Shown here one piece after another: positions 34,949-42,973 of a stretch of DNA of 64,000 nt. The notes beneath the pieces are model-generated. The model had not been told where the DNA came from. It worked only from the letters and a program-made list of their open reading frames with translations, and did no database searches. This stretch comes from Nocardioides ferulae (lineage in GTDB: Bacteria; Actinomycetota; Actinomycetes; Propionibacteriales; Nocardioidaceae). The stretch lies in assembly GCF_003660455.1 (NCBI RefSeq), contig NZ_QZVR01000020.1:52062-116061 (forward strand), written 5' to 3'. Both the position numbers and the translations under genes were made by a program. The stretch's first letter is position 1. The number at the start of each line of letters is the position of its first letter.

Positions 34949-34977
34949 TTGACAGTCCCGTGGGGCCGTTGTTTTAT
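34949..34977 (+). promoter_or_regulatory. Sigma70-type promoter before the aminotransferase gene
   Basis: TTGACA at 34949-34954, a 17-base spacer and TTTTAT at 34972-34977. This is followed by an AT-rich stretch (CCGATATAAAAG) and a strong AGGAGG Shine-Dalgarno at 35002. The perfect -35 is unusual for this GC-rich DNA. A repressor site for the divergent TetR protein probably overlaps, but no clear dyad could be assigned. Confidence 0.6.
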
Positions 34978-35013
34978 GACAGACATCCGATATAAAAGCA
35001 TGCAGGAGGCGCC

Positions 35014-36252
35014 ATGTCGTCGCTCACCACGCCGTCCACCCGCAACGACCTGGCACTCCGCGCTCGCGCGGAGAAGGTCATCCCCGGCGGCATGTACGGC
35101 CACATGGCGGTCAACGCGCTGGTGCCGCCCGCCTACCCGCAGTTCTGGTCGCGGGTCGACGGCGCCTACGGGTGGGACGTCGACGACAACCGCTACATCG
35201 ACTTCATGTGCGCCTTCGGGCCGATGGTGCTCGGCTACCACAACCGGGTCGTGCAGGCGGCCGCCCGGAAGCAGGCCGAGCTCGGAGACACCATGACCGG
35301 CCCGTCGGCCCTGATGGTCGAGTTCGCCGAACTGCTCGTCGCGACCATCCCGCACGCCGAGTGGGCGATCTTCGCCAAGAACGGGACCGACGCCACCTCC
35401 ACCGCGGTGCGCGTCGCCCGGGCGGCCACCGGCAAGACGAAGTTCCTCAAGGCGACCCCGGCGTACCACGGGGCCAACGACTGGTTCACCCCCATCCCCA
35501 CCGGCGTGGTCGAGAGCGAGCGCGCCAACATCGTCTACTTCGACTACAACGACCCCGCCTCGCTCGAGCAGGCCGTCAGCGCCCACGCGGGCGACATCGC
35601 CGCGATCCTCGTGACCCCGTTCCAGCACGACTCGTTCATTCCGCAGGAGAGCGTCACCCCCGCCTTCGCCCGGCGGGCCCGCGAGCTCGCGACGCAGGAG
35701 GGCGCCGCGCTGGTCCTCGACGAGGTACGCAGCGGACTGCGCATCGACGTCCGTGGCGCCTGGGAGCAGCTGGGGGTCCGCCCGGACCTGACCGCCTACT
35801 CGAAGGCGCTCGCGAACGGGCACCCGATCTCGGCGCTCGTGGGCGTCGACGGCCTGCGCGACGCGGCCTCCCACATCTATGTCACCGGGAGCTTCTGGTA
35901 CTCGGCGGTGCCGATGGCCGCCGGGATCGCGACGTTGACCCATGCCGTGGAGATCGACGCGCCCGGCGTCATCGGTTCGGCCGGGCGACGGTTCAAGGAC
36001 GGGCTGGAGGCCCAGGGTGTCGCGGCCGGCCTCCCGCTGCGGCTCACCGGCCCCGTCCAGCTGCCGCACCTCAGCTTCGCCGACGACCCGGAGCTGAAGA
36101 AGGCGTTCGCCTTCACCGACGCCGCCATCCGGCACGGCGTCCTGCTGCATCCGTGGCACAACATGTTCGTCTCGACGGCCCACACCGACGACGTGGTCGA
36201 CGACGCGCTGGCCCGCACGGAGCGGGCGTTCGCCGAGCTCAGCGTGGAGTAG
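35014..36252 (+). CDS. Class III PLP-dependent aminotransferase (glutamate-1-semialdehyde aminomutase type)
   Basis: A 412-residue PLP enzyme: VIPGGMYGHM at the N-terminus, WDVDDNRYIDFMCAFGPMVLGY, the cofactor phosphate region FAKNGTDATSTAVRVARAATG, LVLDEVRSGLR (the Asp bonding the pyridine nitrogen), and the Schiff-base lysine in AYSKALANGHPISALVG. The usual DE(V/I)xTGFR motif reads DEVRSGLR. It has an excellent AGGAGG Shine-Dalgarno. It transfers an amino group between an amine or amino acid and a keto compound; substrate unknown. Its end overlaps the convergent flavoprotein gene by 14 bases. Confidence 0.88.
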   Translation: MSSLTTPSTRNDLALRARAEKVIPGGMYGHMAVNALVPPAYPQFWSRVDGAYGWDVDDNRYIDFMCAFGPMVLGYHNRVVQAAARKQAELGDTMTGPSALMVEFAELLVATIPHAEWAIFAKNGTDATSTAVRVARAATGKTKFLKATPAYHGANDWFTPIPTGVVESERANIVYFDYNDPASLEQAVSAHAGDIAAILVTPFQHDSFIPQESVTPAFARRARELATQEGAALVLDEVRSGLRIDVRGAWEQLGVRPDLTAYSKALANGHPISALVGVDGLRDAASHIYVTGSFWYSAVPMAAGIATLTHAVEIDAPGVIGSAGRRFKDGLEAQGVAAGLPLRLTGPVQLPHLSFADDPELKKAFAFTDAAIRHGVLLHPWHNMFVSTAHTDDVVDDALARTERAFAELSVE

Positions 36253-37933
36253 GGCGGCGGCGCACCGGACGGCGGATCGCGGACCCCGGCTTCGAGGCCA
36301 GCAGCGGGTCCCAGTCGTCGGTGATCTCGGTCAGCCTCGACTCGTCGACGAAGACCGCGCCGTCCTTGACCTCCTGCTCCAGGTCGCGGCCCAGGATCGT
36401 GCCCGCGGCCTTCATGCCTCCCCAGATGGTGGCGTTGATGCCGAACATGTGCTCGGTGCTGGCGCCGGCGAGGAAGAGGCCCGGGATGTGGGTGGTGACG
36501 CGCGGCCGGAACGGGCCGAGGTTCTTGACCAGCGGGGCGATGCCGTAGCAGGAGCCGTCGCTGGTCAGCGTGAACCGCTCCTGGGTCATCGGCGTGGACG
36601 CCTCGCAGAACACCATGCGCTCGCGCAGGTCCGGGATCATCAGCGAGGCGGTGTCGAGCACCCGATCGGTGAGCTCGTCCTTGAGCCGGCGGTACTCCTC
36701 GTCCCGGCCGTACTCGGCGCCCTCCATCGGATCGCCGGCGACGTTCCAGAACGCGTGCTCCTTCGGCGCCCAGCTGACCAGCTCGAGCGTCGAGTAGCCG
36801 GGCGGCGCGGAGTGCGTGCCGTGCGGATCCTTCGCCGTCGGACAGCTGATGCCGACCGGCATCTGCTCGGGGCAGCGGCCGGCCGCGACCTCGCGGTAGT
36901 AGCCGTCGACGTCGTTGTTGGGCCAGACCCACGCCAGCGGCGGGGTGTCGCGCTCGCGCAGGTCGACGTCGAGCGCCACGTAGACGGCGAACATCGGCTG
37001 GGTCATCTCGAGGTTCGCCAGGCGGCGGCGCAGCCTCCGGGTCAGGTGCTCGTCACCGACGAGGTCGGTCCAGGTCAGCTTGTAGTCGCCGGCCGCCACG
37101 ACGGTCTCGGAGCGGAACTCCTCGCCGTTGCGCAGCCGCACGCCGACGGCTCGACCGTCCTCGATGAGGATCTTCTCGACGCGGGCCTTGGTGCGGACCG
37201 TGCCGCCGTGCGACACGACGACGTCGGTCAGGTGCGCTCCGATCACCTGGCCGCCGCCGCGGGGGTAGTACGCGCCGTCCTGCAGGTAGTGGTGCAGCAG
37301 GCCGCCGTGCATCACCGCAGGGGTCCGGTGCGGGGGCCAGGTGTAGTCGCCGTTCTCGGCGAGGATCACCGCCTGGACGTCGGCGCTGAGACCGCACGCG
37401 TCCATCAGCTTCGTGATCGGGCGCAGACCCCAGCGCAGCAGCATCCACGGCTTGCGGCGGGGCTCCTCCCCCGCGGAGACGATGCGCAGGATGCGCACAC
37501 ATCGACGGATCCCCGCCTCCTCGTCCGGGAACGCCGCGATCAGCCGCTCGAGGTAGGTGTCCCAGCCGGTGGGCGTGTGGAACGTAGTGCCCGGGATCAT
37601 GATCCGGCAGTGCCCGTCCGGGTTCTGCCGCAGCCACTTGATGCGCTCGGTCAGCGCCAGCCCGGAGAGCGCGGTCTGCATCCGCCCGCCGGGGCCGCAC
37701 TCGCCGACGTAGTGGGTGCCGACGTCGAACTCGAACTTGTTGCCGGCCCGCCGGAAGACCTGGGTGCTGCCGCCCACCACCTGGTTCGCCTCGAGCACCA
37801 GCACCCGCTTGCCGTTGGCCGCGAGGTACGCCGCGCAGCTGAGCCCGCCGGGGCCGGCACCCACCACCACGGCGTCCCAGGTCTCGGGCTCGACGGACGG
37901 GCTCGAGGTCGCGGGAGCAGTGGACTGCGTCAT
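36239..37933 (-). CDS. Phytoene dehydrogenase-like FAD oxidoreductase
   Basis: A 564-residue flavoprotein of the CrtI/retinol saturase type. It has VVVGAGPGGLSCAAYLAANG with LVLEANQVVGGSTQVF for ADP binding, FDVGTHYVGECGPGG, VVAAGDYKLTWTDLVG, and the C-terminal IPGLFLAGASTEHMFGINATIWGGMKAAG closing the FAD site. Such enzymes desaturate, saturate or isomerise polyene or cyclic substrates. The TetR gene upstream on the same strand and the dyad at 37959-37975, just before the ATG, suggest ligand-dependent control. The substrate is not evident; no carotenoid genes are nearby. Confidence 0.85.
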   Translation of the reverse strand: MTQSTAPATSSPSVEPETWDAVVVGAGPGGLSCAAYLAANGKRVLVLEANQVVGGSTQVFRRAGNKFEFDVGTHYVGECGPGGRMQTALSGLALTERIKWLRQNPDGHCRIMIPGTTFHTPTGWDTYLERLIAAFPDEEAGIRRCVRILRIVSAGEEPRRKPWMLLRWGLRPITKLMDACGLSADVQAVILAENGDYTWPPHRTPAVMHGGLLHHYLQDGAYYPRGGGQVIGAHLTDVVVSHGGTVRTKARVEKILIEDGRAVGVRLRNGEEFRSETVVAAGDYKLTWTDLVGDEHLTRRLRRRLANLEMTQPMFAVYVALDVDLRERDTPPLAWVWPNNDVDGYYREVAAGRCPEQMPVGISCPTAKDPHGTHSAPPGYSTLELVSWAPKEHAFWNVAGDPMEGAEYGRDEEYRRLKDELTDRVLDTASLMIPDLRERMVFCEASTPMTQERFTLTSDGSCYGIAPLVKNLGPFRPRVTTHIPGLFLAGASTEHMFGINATIWGGMKAAGTILGRDLEQEVKDGAVFVDESRLTEITDDWDPLLASKPGSAIRRPVRRRPTPR

Positions 37934-37958
37934 GGCGGGTCGCTTTCGACGGGGATAT

Positions 37959-37975
37959 CTAGAGTCGGACTCTAG
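37959..37975. promoter_or_regulatory. Palindromic operator before the CrtI-like gene
   Basis: CTAGAGTC-G-GACTCTAG, perfect 8-bp arms with a one-base centre. It overlaps the stop codon of the upstream TetR gene and ends 26 bases before the ATG of the oxidoreductase. The size and position fit a TetR-dimer operator bound by the adjacent regulator. Confidence 0.6.
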
Positions 37976-38622
37976 TTCACGATGAGGCCGTCGAGAAGCG
38001 TCAGCCCGGCCTCGATCACCGCCTGCTCCACGCCCTGCGGCGACACCGCGAGCGCGTCGCGGCGCAACGCCAGTGCAGCGACGCCGTTCCAGGCGCCGAA
38101 GAGGAAGTAGGACATCAGCTCGGGGTCGACCGGCCGGATGGCGCCGGCCTCGACGGCGTCACGGATGCTCTGCTCGAACTCCCCTCGCAGCTGGCTGAAC
38201 CGGACGACGACCTCTTCCTCGACGGGCGCGCGGGGACCGCGCTCCCCCGTGACGGTCAGGTACTTCACCACCGCCGGGTGGTCCAGGAGGAGCCGCAGGT
38301 AGGCCGCGCCCGCCCCGGCGAACCGCTCCAACGGAGAGGTCTCCGCCGCGAACGCCGTCCGGAGCGCGTCGGTGGCCACGGCGAGCACCCGCTCGGTGAC
38401 CGCCGCGAGCAGTGCGTCTTTGGTGCCGAAGTGCACGTAGACCGAGGCGGGCGAGACCCCCGCCTCGGCGGCGACGTCGTCGATCCGGATCTCCTCGGGC
38501 GCGCGCTGTGACAGCAGCCGCTCCGTCGCGTCGAGCAGCAGCGCGCGGGTGCGCTCCCTGCGGCGCGAGCCGCGGGCGGCGGGGCCGGCTGCCGGCGCGG
38601 CGGACTCCTCGGGGTCGCTCAC
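37972..38622 (-). CDS. TetR-family regulator
   Basis: A 216-residue regulator with a complete HTH (RALLLDATERLLSQRAPEEIRIDDVAAEAGVSPASVYVHFGTKDALL) and a ligand domain containing GAGAAYLRLLLDHPAVVKYLTVTG and the segment EAGAIRPVDPELMSYFLFGAWNG. It precedes the CrtI-like oxidoreductase by 38 bases on the same strand, with the probable operator in between, so it likely represses that gene. The first 24 residues are a low-complexity Ala/Arg extension. Confidence 0.9.
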   Translation of the reverse strand: MSDPEESAAPAAGPAARGSRRRERTRALLLDATERLLSQRAPEEIRIDDVAAEAGVSPASVYVHFGTKDALLAAVTERVLAVATDALRTAFAAETSPLERFAGAGAAYLRLLLDHPAVVKYLTVTGERGPRAPVEEEVVVRFSQLRGEFEQSIRDAVEAGAIRPVDPELMSYFLFGAWNGVAALALRRDALAVSPQGVEQAVIEAGLTLLDGLIVN

Positions 38623-38639
38623 GCCGACACCCTAGGCCC

Positions 38640-39085
38640 GACTGCCCGGCAGAGCCCGGAGTCCGCGGGCCCGCCGCGCGACAGCATCGCCGGCCGGCCG
38701 GCCCACCCCGGGGCTGAACCGGCTCAAGAGATCGACTCGAGGACGCCGCGGTCAGGTCGCCTGCCTCACAGACGAGCACATGCTCGCAGGAGCGGGCCGC
38801 GTACCACCTGAGTACGACCTCTAGAGGCGGTCGAGGTGTTCGGCGACGTGCGCGCCGAGGTAGGGGATGGTGAACCGGACGTACCCGCGTCGCGCAGGCT
38901 CGATGTTCCCGGCCACGATCAGGCGGGGGCGAGACTGGGCGATGTATGCCTGTTGCGCCCGAGCCGGGCCGCCACGTCGGCCGTCGACGACTCCCGTGGA
39001 TCCGCCCCGGGACTCGACGATCAAGCCCGCCGTGGTGGTCGAGTCGGCCAGGCCTCAAGCCCGCCGCGATCTCTGCGAACAACCC
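38640..39085. other. Gap without a convincing gene
   Basis: About 450 bases between the TetR start and the SOS promoter. The only protein-like stretch is a 67-codon minus-strand frame (38821-39024) whose second half (RLIVAGNIEPARRGYVRFTIPYLG) looks coding but has no ribosome site and no recognised family. It may be a gene remnant. No tRNA, large repeat or clear promoter was seen apart from the 10-base palindrome CCTCTAGAGG at 38818. Confidence 0.4.
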
Positions 39086-39114
39086 TTGTTCCGAACACGT
39101 GTTCGAACTAAACT
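39086..39114 (+). promoter_or_regulatory. LexA (SOS) box inside a promoter for a leaderless HNH gene
   Basis: CCGAACACGTGTTCGA at 39091-39106 fits the actinobacterial LexA consensus CGAAC-N4-GTTCG. It lies between a -35-like TTGTTC (39086-39091) and a -10-like TAAACT (39109-39114), spaced 17 bases. The ATG at 39121 is seven bases after the -10, which would make it the transcript's first codon, and no Shine-Dalgarno exists. LexA control of 13E12-family genes is known in mycobacteria. Confidence 0.75.
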
Positions 39115-39120
39115 AGCCCC

Positions 39121-40687
39121 ATGCCCACCAGCCAGCACCCCGAACCGCACGAGATCACCGATCTCGACGCGCGGGCGACGCTGGCCGCCACCACCGAGAC
39201 GATGATGGCCCGCCGCGCCGCCGAAGTCACCGAAATGCGACTCGCCGCCCACTGGGCCACCCTGCACGGTGAGCCGGTCCGCGAAGCGGTCGGTGAGCTC
39301 GCGGGGCTGGTGGACCCGATGACCCAACCCGGCGGCGACGGCACGCCTGAGGTCCGCGAGGCCTGCATCGCCGAGCTCGGCATGGCCCGCCACACCCACG
39401 CCGCCACCGCTCGGGCGTTGATCGCCGACACCCTCGACCTCCAACACCGCCTCCCCAACACCTGGGCCGTCGTGGAGCGACTGGCCGCCGAGCCCTGGGT
39501 CGCCCGCCGGGCCGCGGTCATGACCCGCAACCTCGACCGGGACAAGATGTCGCTGGTCGACCAGGCCGTCGCGCGTGCGATCGGCAAGGTGGCCCCCGGC
39601 AAGGTCTTCGACCTGACCGCCGCCAAGATCATCGAGGCCGATCCCGAAGCCCACACCCAGCGGCGTGAACGCGCCCGTCACGAGCGCTACGTCAAGCTCT
39701 CCAAGACCGACGAGCACGGCTTCCGCCACATCATCGCCAAGGTCACCGCCGGCGACGCCGTCTGGGTCGACGCGCTCGTCGACCGGGTCGCCGACATCCT
39801 GGCGCTGGAGCACGGCCACAACCCAGCGGCCACCAATCCGCGACCCGCGCTGACCCGTCCGCTTTCGGTCGGGGGAGCGCAGCGGAGGAGACCGAAACTG
39901 ACGGGTCAGGGCACGCCCAGCAACCGGTGAGATACCCGCCGGACGGTAACCAACCGGGGGGCTCTGCGACCGCCCGCTGCCCTCTCGCCCCGCGGGCCGC
40001 CCCGCCTACGCGCCAGCGCACCTCGACGCCACCCTCGACCGATTGAAGAAGCTGTCCACCCGGCAGCTGGCCTCGCTGCGGCCGCGGGGGAAGGTGTTCG
40101 TCCACCTCCACCAAGCCGCCCTGCAGAGGCAGGCCGGGATCGCCCGCGTCGAAGGCCTCGGCCCGATGCTCGCCCAGTGCCTCGTCGAACTCCTCGGCCA
40201 CGCCGACGTGCGCCTCCAGCCGGTCCTCGACCTCGCCACCCGCCCGAGGGTCGACGCCTACGAGCACCCCGAGAGGCTCAAGGACCACACCTGGCTGCTG
40301 GCCGGCGGCGACGTCTTCCCCTACGCCACCGCCGCCACCCGTGACCAGACCGACGCCGACCACATCGTCGCCTACCAGCCCCCCGACCAAGGCGGCCCAC
40401 CAGGCCAGACGGGCCCCCACAACGCCGCACCGCTACGGCGAAGACATCATCGCTGGAAGACCCACGGCGGCTACCGCGGCCGCGCCGCCGGCCCCGGCCG
40501 CTACCTCTGGCAGACCCCCCACGGACTGGCGTTCCTCGTCGACGACCAAGGCACCCACCCGCTCACCGACGCCGAGGCCGACCTCATCCTCACCGCACCG
40601 GTCGGCCTCGACATCCACCCCGAGTCCACCACCGGCGTCCACCTCGACCTGCGGCTCGACTGGCCACCTGATCGCCTCAGCGACTGA
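39121..40687 (+). pseudogene. Disrupted HNH endonuclease of the DUF222/13E12 family
   Basis: Two frames together resemble one DUF222-HNH protein. The first (39121-39930) encodes the DUF222 part (ARATLAATTETMMARRAAEV, VVERLAAEPWVARRAAV, GDAVWVDALVDRVADILALE). The second (open from 39950 to 40687, different frame) resumes with YAPAHLDATLDRLKKL, GKVFVHLHQAAL, and ends with the HNH region (DADHIVAYQPPDQGG, LRRRHHRWKTHGG). A 60-base palindrome at 39850-39909 sits at the break, and the first frame stops soon after it. The original protein would be a 13E12 repeat protein that is induced by DNA damage. Both halves remain free of other lesions, suggesting a recent event, unless programmed frameshifting occurs. 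Confidence 0.8.
39850..39909. repeat. Imperfect palindromic element inside the HNH gene
   Basis: Outer arms 39850-39859 and 39900-39909 are perfect 10-bp complements (CTGACCCGTC/GACGGGTCAG). Inner arms 39863-39870 and 39890-39897 (TTTCGGTC/GACCGAAA) continue the stem, leaving a 19-base purine-rich loop. It marks the point where the DUF222 homology breaks. It may be a small inserted palindromic repeat. No second copy was noticed in the window. Confidence 0.7.
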
Positions 40688-41564
40688 TCGTCGCCTCGAC
40701 GTCGATCCGCGTGAGCTTGGCAGGGTTGCGGACGGCATAGATCCGGCTGATCCGACCCTGCTCCATCACGAAGCTGATCGCCGTGTCGTAGCCGTCGTCG
40801 GTGCCCACGACCCGGGCGCCGGGTGCGCCGTTGAGCAGCACCGGCCGGATCTCGGCGGTCGGGGCGAAGCGGCTGAACGGGCGCAGCAGGTTGGCGACCT
40901 TCTTGGCACCCACCACGGGGTTCCGGACCGCCTGCGCGATGCCTCCCCCGTCGGCCACGAGCACGACGTCGGGGGCCAGCACGTCGAGCAGACCCTGCAG
41001 ATCCCCCTCGGTCACCGCCCCCAGGAACCGCTCGACGACGGCCTGCTGCTCGCCACGGCCGACCTCCATCCGAGGGCGCCGCGCCGCGACGTGCGCCCGC
41101 GCCCGATGACCGATCTGCCGGACGGCGGCCGGAGACTTGCCGACCACGTCGGCGATCTCGTCGTACGGCGTATCGAACACCTCGCGCAACACGAACACCG
41201 CGCGCTCGGTGGGGCTCAGCGTCTCGAGCACCGTGAGCATCGCGATCGACACGCTCTCGGCGAGCTCGACATCGTCGGCGACGTCCGGAGCGGTGAGCAG
41301 TGGCTCGGGCAGCCACTCACCGACGTACTCCTCCCGCCGACGCGCGTTCGCGCGGATCCGGTCGAGCGCCTTGCGGGTCACCATCCGCACCAGGAACGCC
41401 CGCGGGTCCCGCACCTCGGTGCGCGCGGCGTCACCGATCGTGTCCCACCGCAGCCAGGTGTCCTGGACGACGTCCTCGGCATCGGCGGCCGAGCCGAGCA
41501 TCTCGTAGGCGACGGTGAAGAGGAGCCTGCGGTGGGCGACGAAGGGGTCCTCGGCCACGGTCAC
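40677..41564 (-). CDS. ECF41-type sigma factor (SigJ-like)
   Basis: A 295-residue extracytoplasmic-function sigma factor. Region 2 (LLFTVAYEMLGSAADAEDVVQDTWLRW) and region 4 (ETLSPTERAVFVLREVFDTPYDEIADVVGKSPAAVRQIGHRARAHV) are followed by a SnoaL-like C-terminal domain with the ADGGG motif that defines ECF41 and tunes its activity instead of an anti-sigma factor. Its ATG overlaps the stop of the carboxymuconolactone decarboxylase-like gene by four bases, and the shared promoter at 42178-42204 has the ECF41 consensus, so the sigma factor drives its own operon. Confidence 0.93.
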   Translation of the reverse strand: MTVAEDPFVAHRRLLFTVAYEMLGSAADAEDVVQDTWLRWDTIGDAARTEVRDPRAFLVRMVTRKALDRIRANARRREEYVGEWLPEPLLTAPDVADDVELAESVSIAMLTVLETLSPTERAVFVLREVFDTPYDEIADVVGKSPAAVRQIGHRARAHVAARRPRMEVGRGEQQAVVERFLGAVTEGDLQGLLDVLAPDVVLVADGGGIAQAVRNPVVGAKKVANLLRPFSRFAPTAEIRPVLLNGAPGARVVGTDDGYDTAISFVMEQGRISRIYAVRNPAKLTRIDVEATISR

Positions 41565-42145
41565 GACCCTACGGCGGTGGGCTCGGCCAGCGGCTTGAGG
41601 CCGCAGGCCGCGGCGAAGCCGTCCGACTCGATGCCGAGCGCCACGTTCGGGCGCGTGGTGAAGTTCGCGAAGCCGATCACCGCCGTGAGCTCCACCAGAG
41701 CCGCCTCACCGAGGTGGGTCCGAAGCGAGGCCACCATCTCGTCGGTCACCGTCGGCGGAGTGGCCGTCATCGCCTCGGAGTAGGCCAACACCTCGCGCTC
41801 GAGCGGCGAGAAGACGCGCGACTCCCGCCAGCGCGGCACCTCGCGCGCCTTGTCCATGTCGAGGTTCCGGTTGTGCGCCTCGAAGTAGTTGAAGTCCAGG
41901 CACCAGCTGCAGCCGACCTGGGCGGCGACGGCCATGTGCGCGAGGGACTTGAGCTGCTCGTCGCAGGTGTCCCACTTCTTCACCCTTCCCCCGACTCCGG
42001 CCATGCTCATCAGCACCTTCTGGTTGTGCCACATGACGCCGAGCGAGCTCGGCACCTGGCCCAGCGTCCGCTTGGCGAACCGCTTGATCAGCATCCCCTT
42101 CAGTCCGGTGATCTCGGCGGCAGGGATGCGTGGCGTTCCGGTCAT
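41561..42145 (-). CDS. Carboxymuconolactone decarboxylase family (AhpD-like) protein, ECF41 partner
   Basis: A 194-residue helical protein with the CMD/AhpD core: QLKSLAHMAVAAQVGCSWCLDFNYFEAHN, where the CxxC pair and the following His form the redox site of alkylhydroperoxidase-type members. Adjacent CMD proteins are one of the standard COE partners of ECF41 sigma factors. ATG 42145 follows GGAGG at good spacing. The upstream open frame to 42592 is not used. It probably detoxifies a peroxide or reactive compound, but the physiological substrate of ECF41 partners is unknown. Confidence 0.9.
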   Translation of the reverse strand: MTGTPRIPAAEITGLKGMLIKRFAKRTLGQVPSSLGVMWHNQKVLMSMAGVGGRVKKWDTCDEQLKSLAHMAVAAQVGCSWCLDFNYFEAHNRNLDMDKAREVPRWRESRVFSPLEREVLAYSEAMTATPPTVTDEMVASLRTHLGEAALVELTAVIGFANFTTRPNVALGIESDGFAAACGLKPLAEPTAVGS

Positions 42146-42177
42146 GTCGTCCTCCTGTCTCGTGGCTACGACATCGA

Positions 42178-42204
42178 GACGACGGCCGGCGCCGAGTTGT
42201 GACA
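42178..42204 (-). promoter_or_regulatory. ECF41 promoter
   Basis: On the minus strand TGTCACA (42198-42204), a 16-base spacer and CGTC (42178-42181), exactly the known ECF41 consensus, 33 bases before the start codon of the CMD gene. It gives direct support for the sigma factor type and for autoregulation. Confidence 0.85.
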
Positions 42205-42216
42205 GCCGAAGCCGAG

Positions 42217-42825
42217 TTAGCCCACGCCGTCCGTCGTCTCCCACACGAACCCGTCGGGATCGGTGAACGCGCCGGCGTCGCCGACGATGGTGATCCCGTG
42301 CGACCCACTCCCCGCAGCGTCGACGCCGGCGTTCTTGGCGGCCGCACGCCGGGGCTGGACGGCGAGCTTGATGCCCGCCGTCTCGAACTCGGCGTACTTG
42401 CCGCCGAAGCTCTTGCCGACCTCGAGCCCGTGCTCGGTGTAGAACTGCTTGCTCGCCTTGACGTCGTCGACGCCGAGCAGCAGCACCAGGTCGTCGAAGG
42501 CCAGGTCCGGCTCCCCGTTGTTCTTCTTCGACGAGGACGCCACGGTCCAGGCGCTGCCGTCCGGTGCGCGGAACGAGCCGCCGTAGCCCCACAGGCTCTT
42601 CGCGGGCTGCTTGAGCACCTCGGCCCCGGCCTTCGCAGCGGCGGCGACGAAGGCGTCCACGGTGGCCGGCCGGCTCACCACCAGCGACAGGGTGAAGCCC
42701 CGGAAGCCGCTGCTTGGCGCGCCGGCGGGTCGCAGCCGGACCCGGTCCCTGAGCCCGAGCGCGGCATAGAAGGCTTCGGCGGTGGCCGGGTCGGTGGTGT
42801 CGAGGATGACCGAGGTGATGTCCAT
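42217..42825 (-). CDS. VOC-family (glyoxalase-like) protein
   Basis: A 202-residue protein made of two beta-alpha-beta-beta-beta modules (MDITSVILDTTDPATAEAFYAALGL ... and LVLLLGVDDVKASKQFYTEHGLEVGKSFG ... HGITIVGDAGAFTDPDGFVWE). It resembles glyoxalase/bleomycin-resistance proteins, but the metal-ligand set is incomplete: no clear first-module His, Glu at FETAG in the second. A binding protein or cofactor-free role is possible. ATG 42825 gives a normal family start, though without a clear Shine-Dalgarno. It lies upstream of the CMD/sigma operon on the same strand, with the ECF41 promoter in between. Confidence 0.8.
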   Translation of the reverse strand: MDITSVILDTTDPATAEAFYAALGLRDRVRLRPAGAPSSGFRGFTLSLVVSRPATVDAFVAAAAKAGAEVLKQPAKSLWGYGGSFRAPDGSAWTVASSSKKNNGEPDLAFDDLVLLLGVDDVKASKQFYTEHGLEVGKSFGGKYAEFETAGIKLAVQPRRAAAKNAGVDAAGSGSHGITIVGDAGAFTDPDGFVWETTDGVG

Positions 42826-42934
42826 GGCGTCCACGCTAGGGAGGAGTCGGGCGCCGACGCTTCTCGATTCCTGACCGTCCTGAGCGACTGGGCCCCGCCG
42901 GCGCCGGGAAGTCTTGCTCGCCGCAGGGCCGGCG

Positions 42935-42951
42935 CACAGGAAGCTCACAGG
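42935..42951. promoter_or_regulatory. Response-regulator box (autoregulation)
   Basis: CACAGG at 42935-42940 and 42946-42951, an exact direct repeat with 11-base period, 23 bases before the regulator start. The same box occurs twice between the operons at 47864 and 48101. Confidence 0.62.
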
Positions 42952-42973
42952 TAGCCTCGGCAAGGTGGCGCCC

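Noticed and set aside
38821..39024. 67-codon minus-strand frame with protein-like end (RLIVAGNIEPARRGYVRFTIPYLG)
   Set aside because: No ribosome site, no recognised family and a low-complexity N-terminus. Noted under the gap entry as a possible remnant only.
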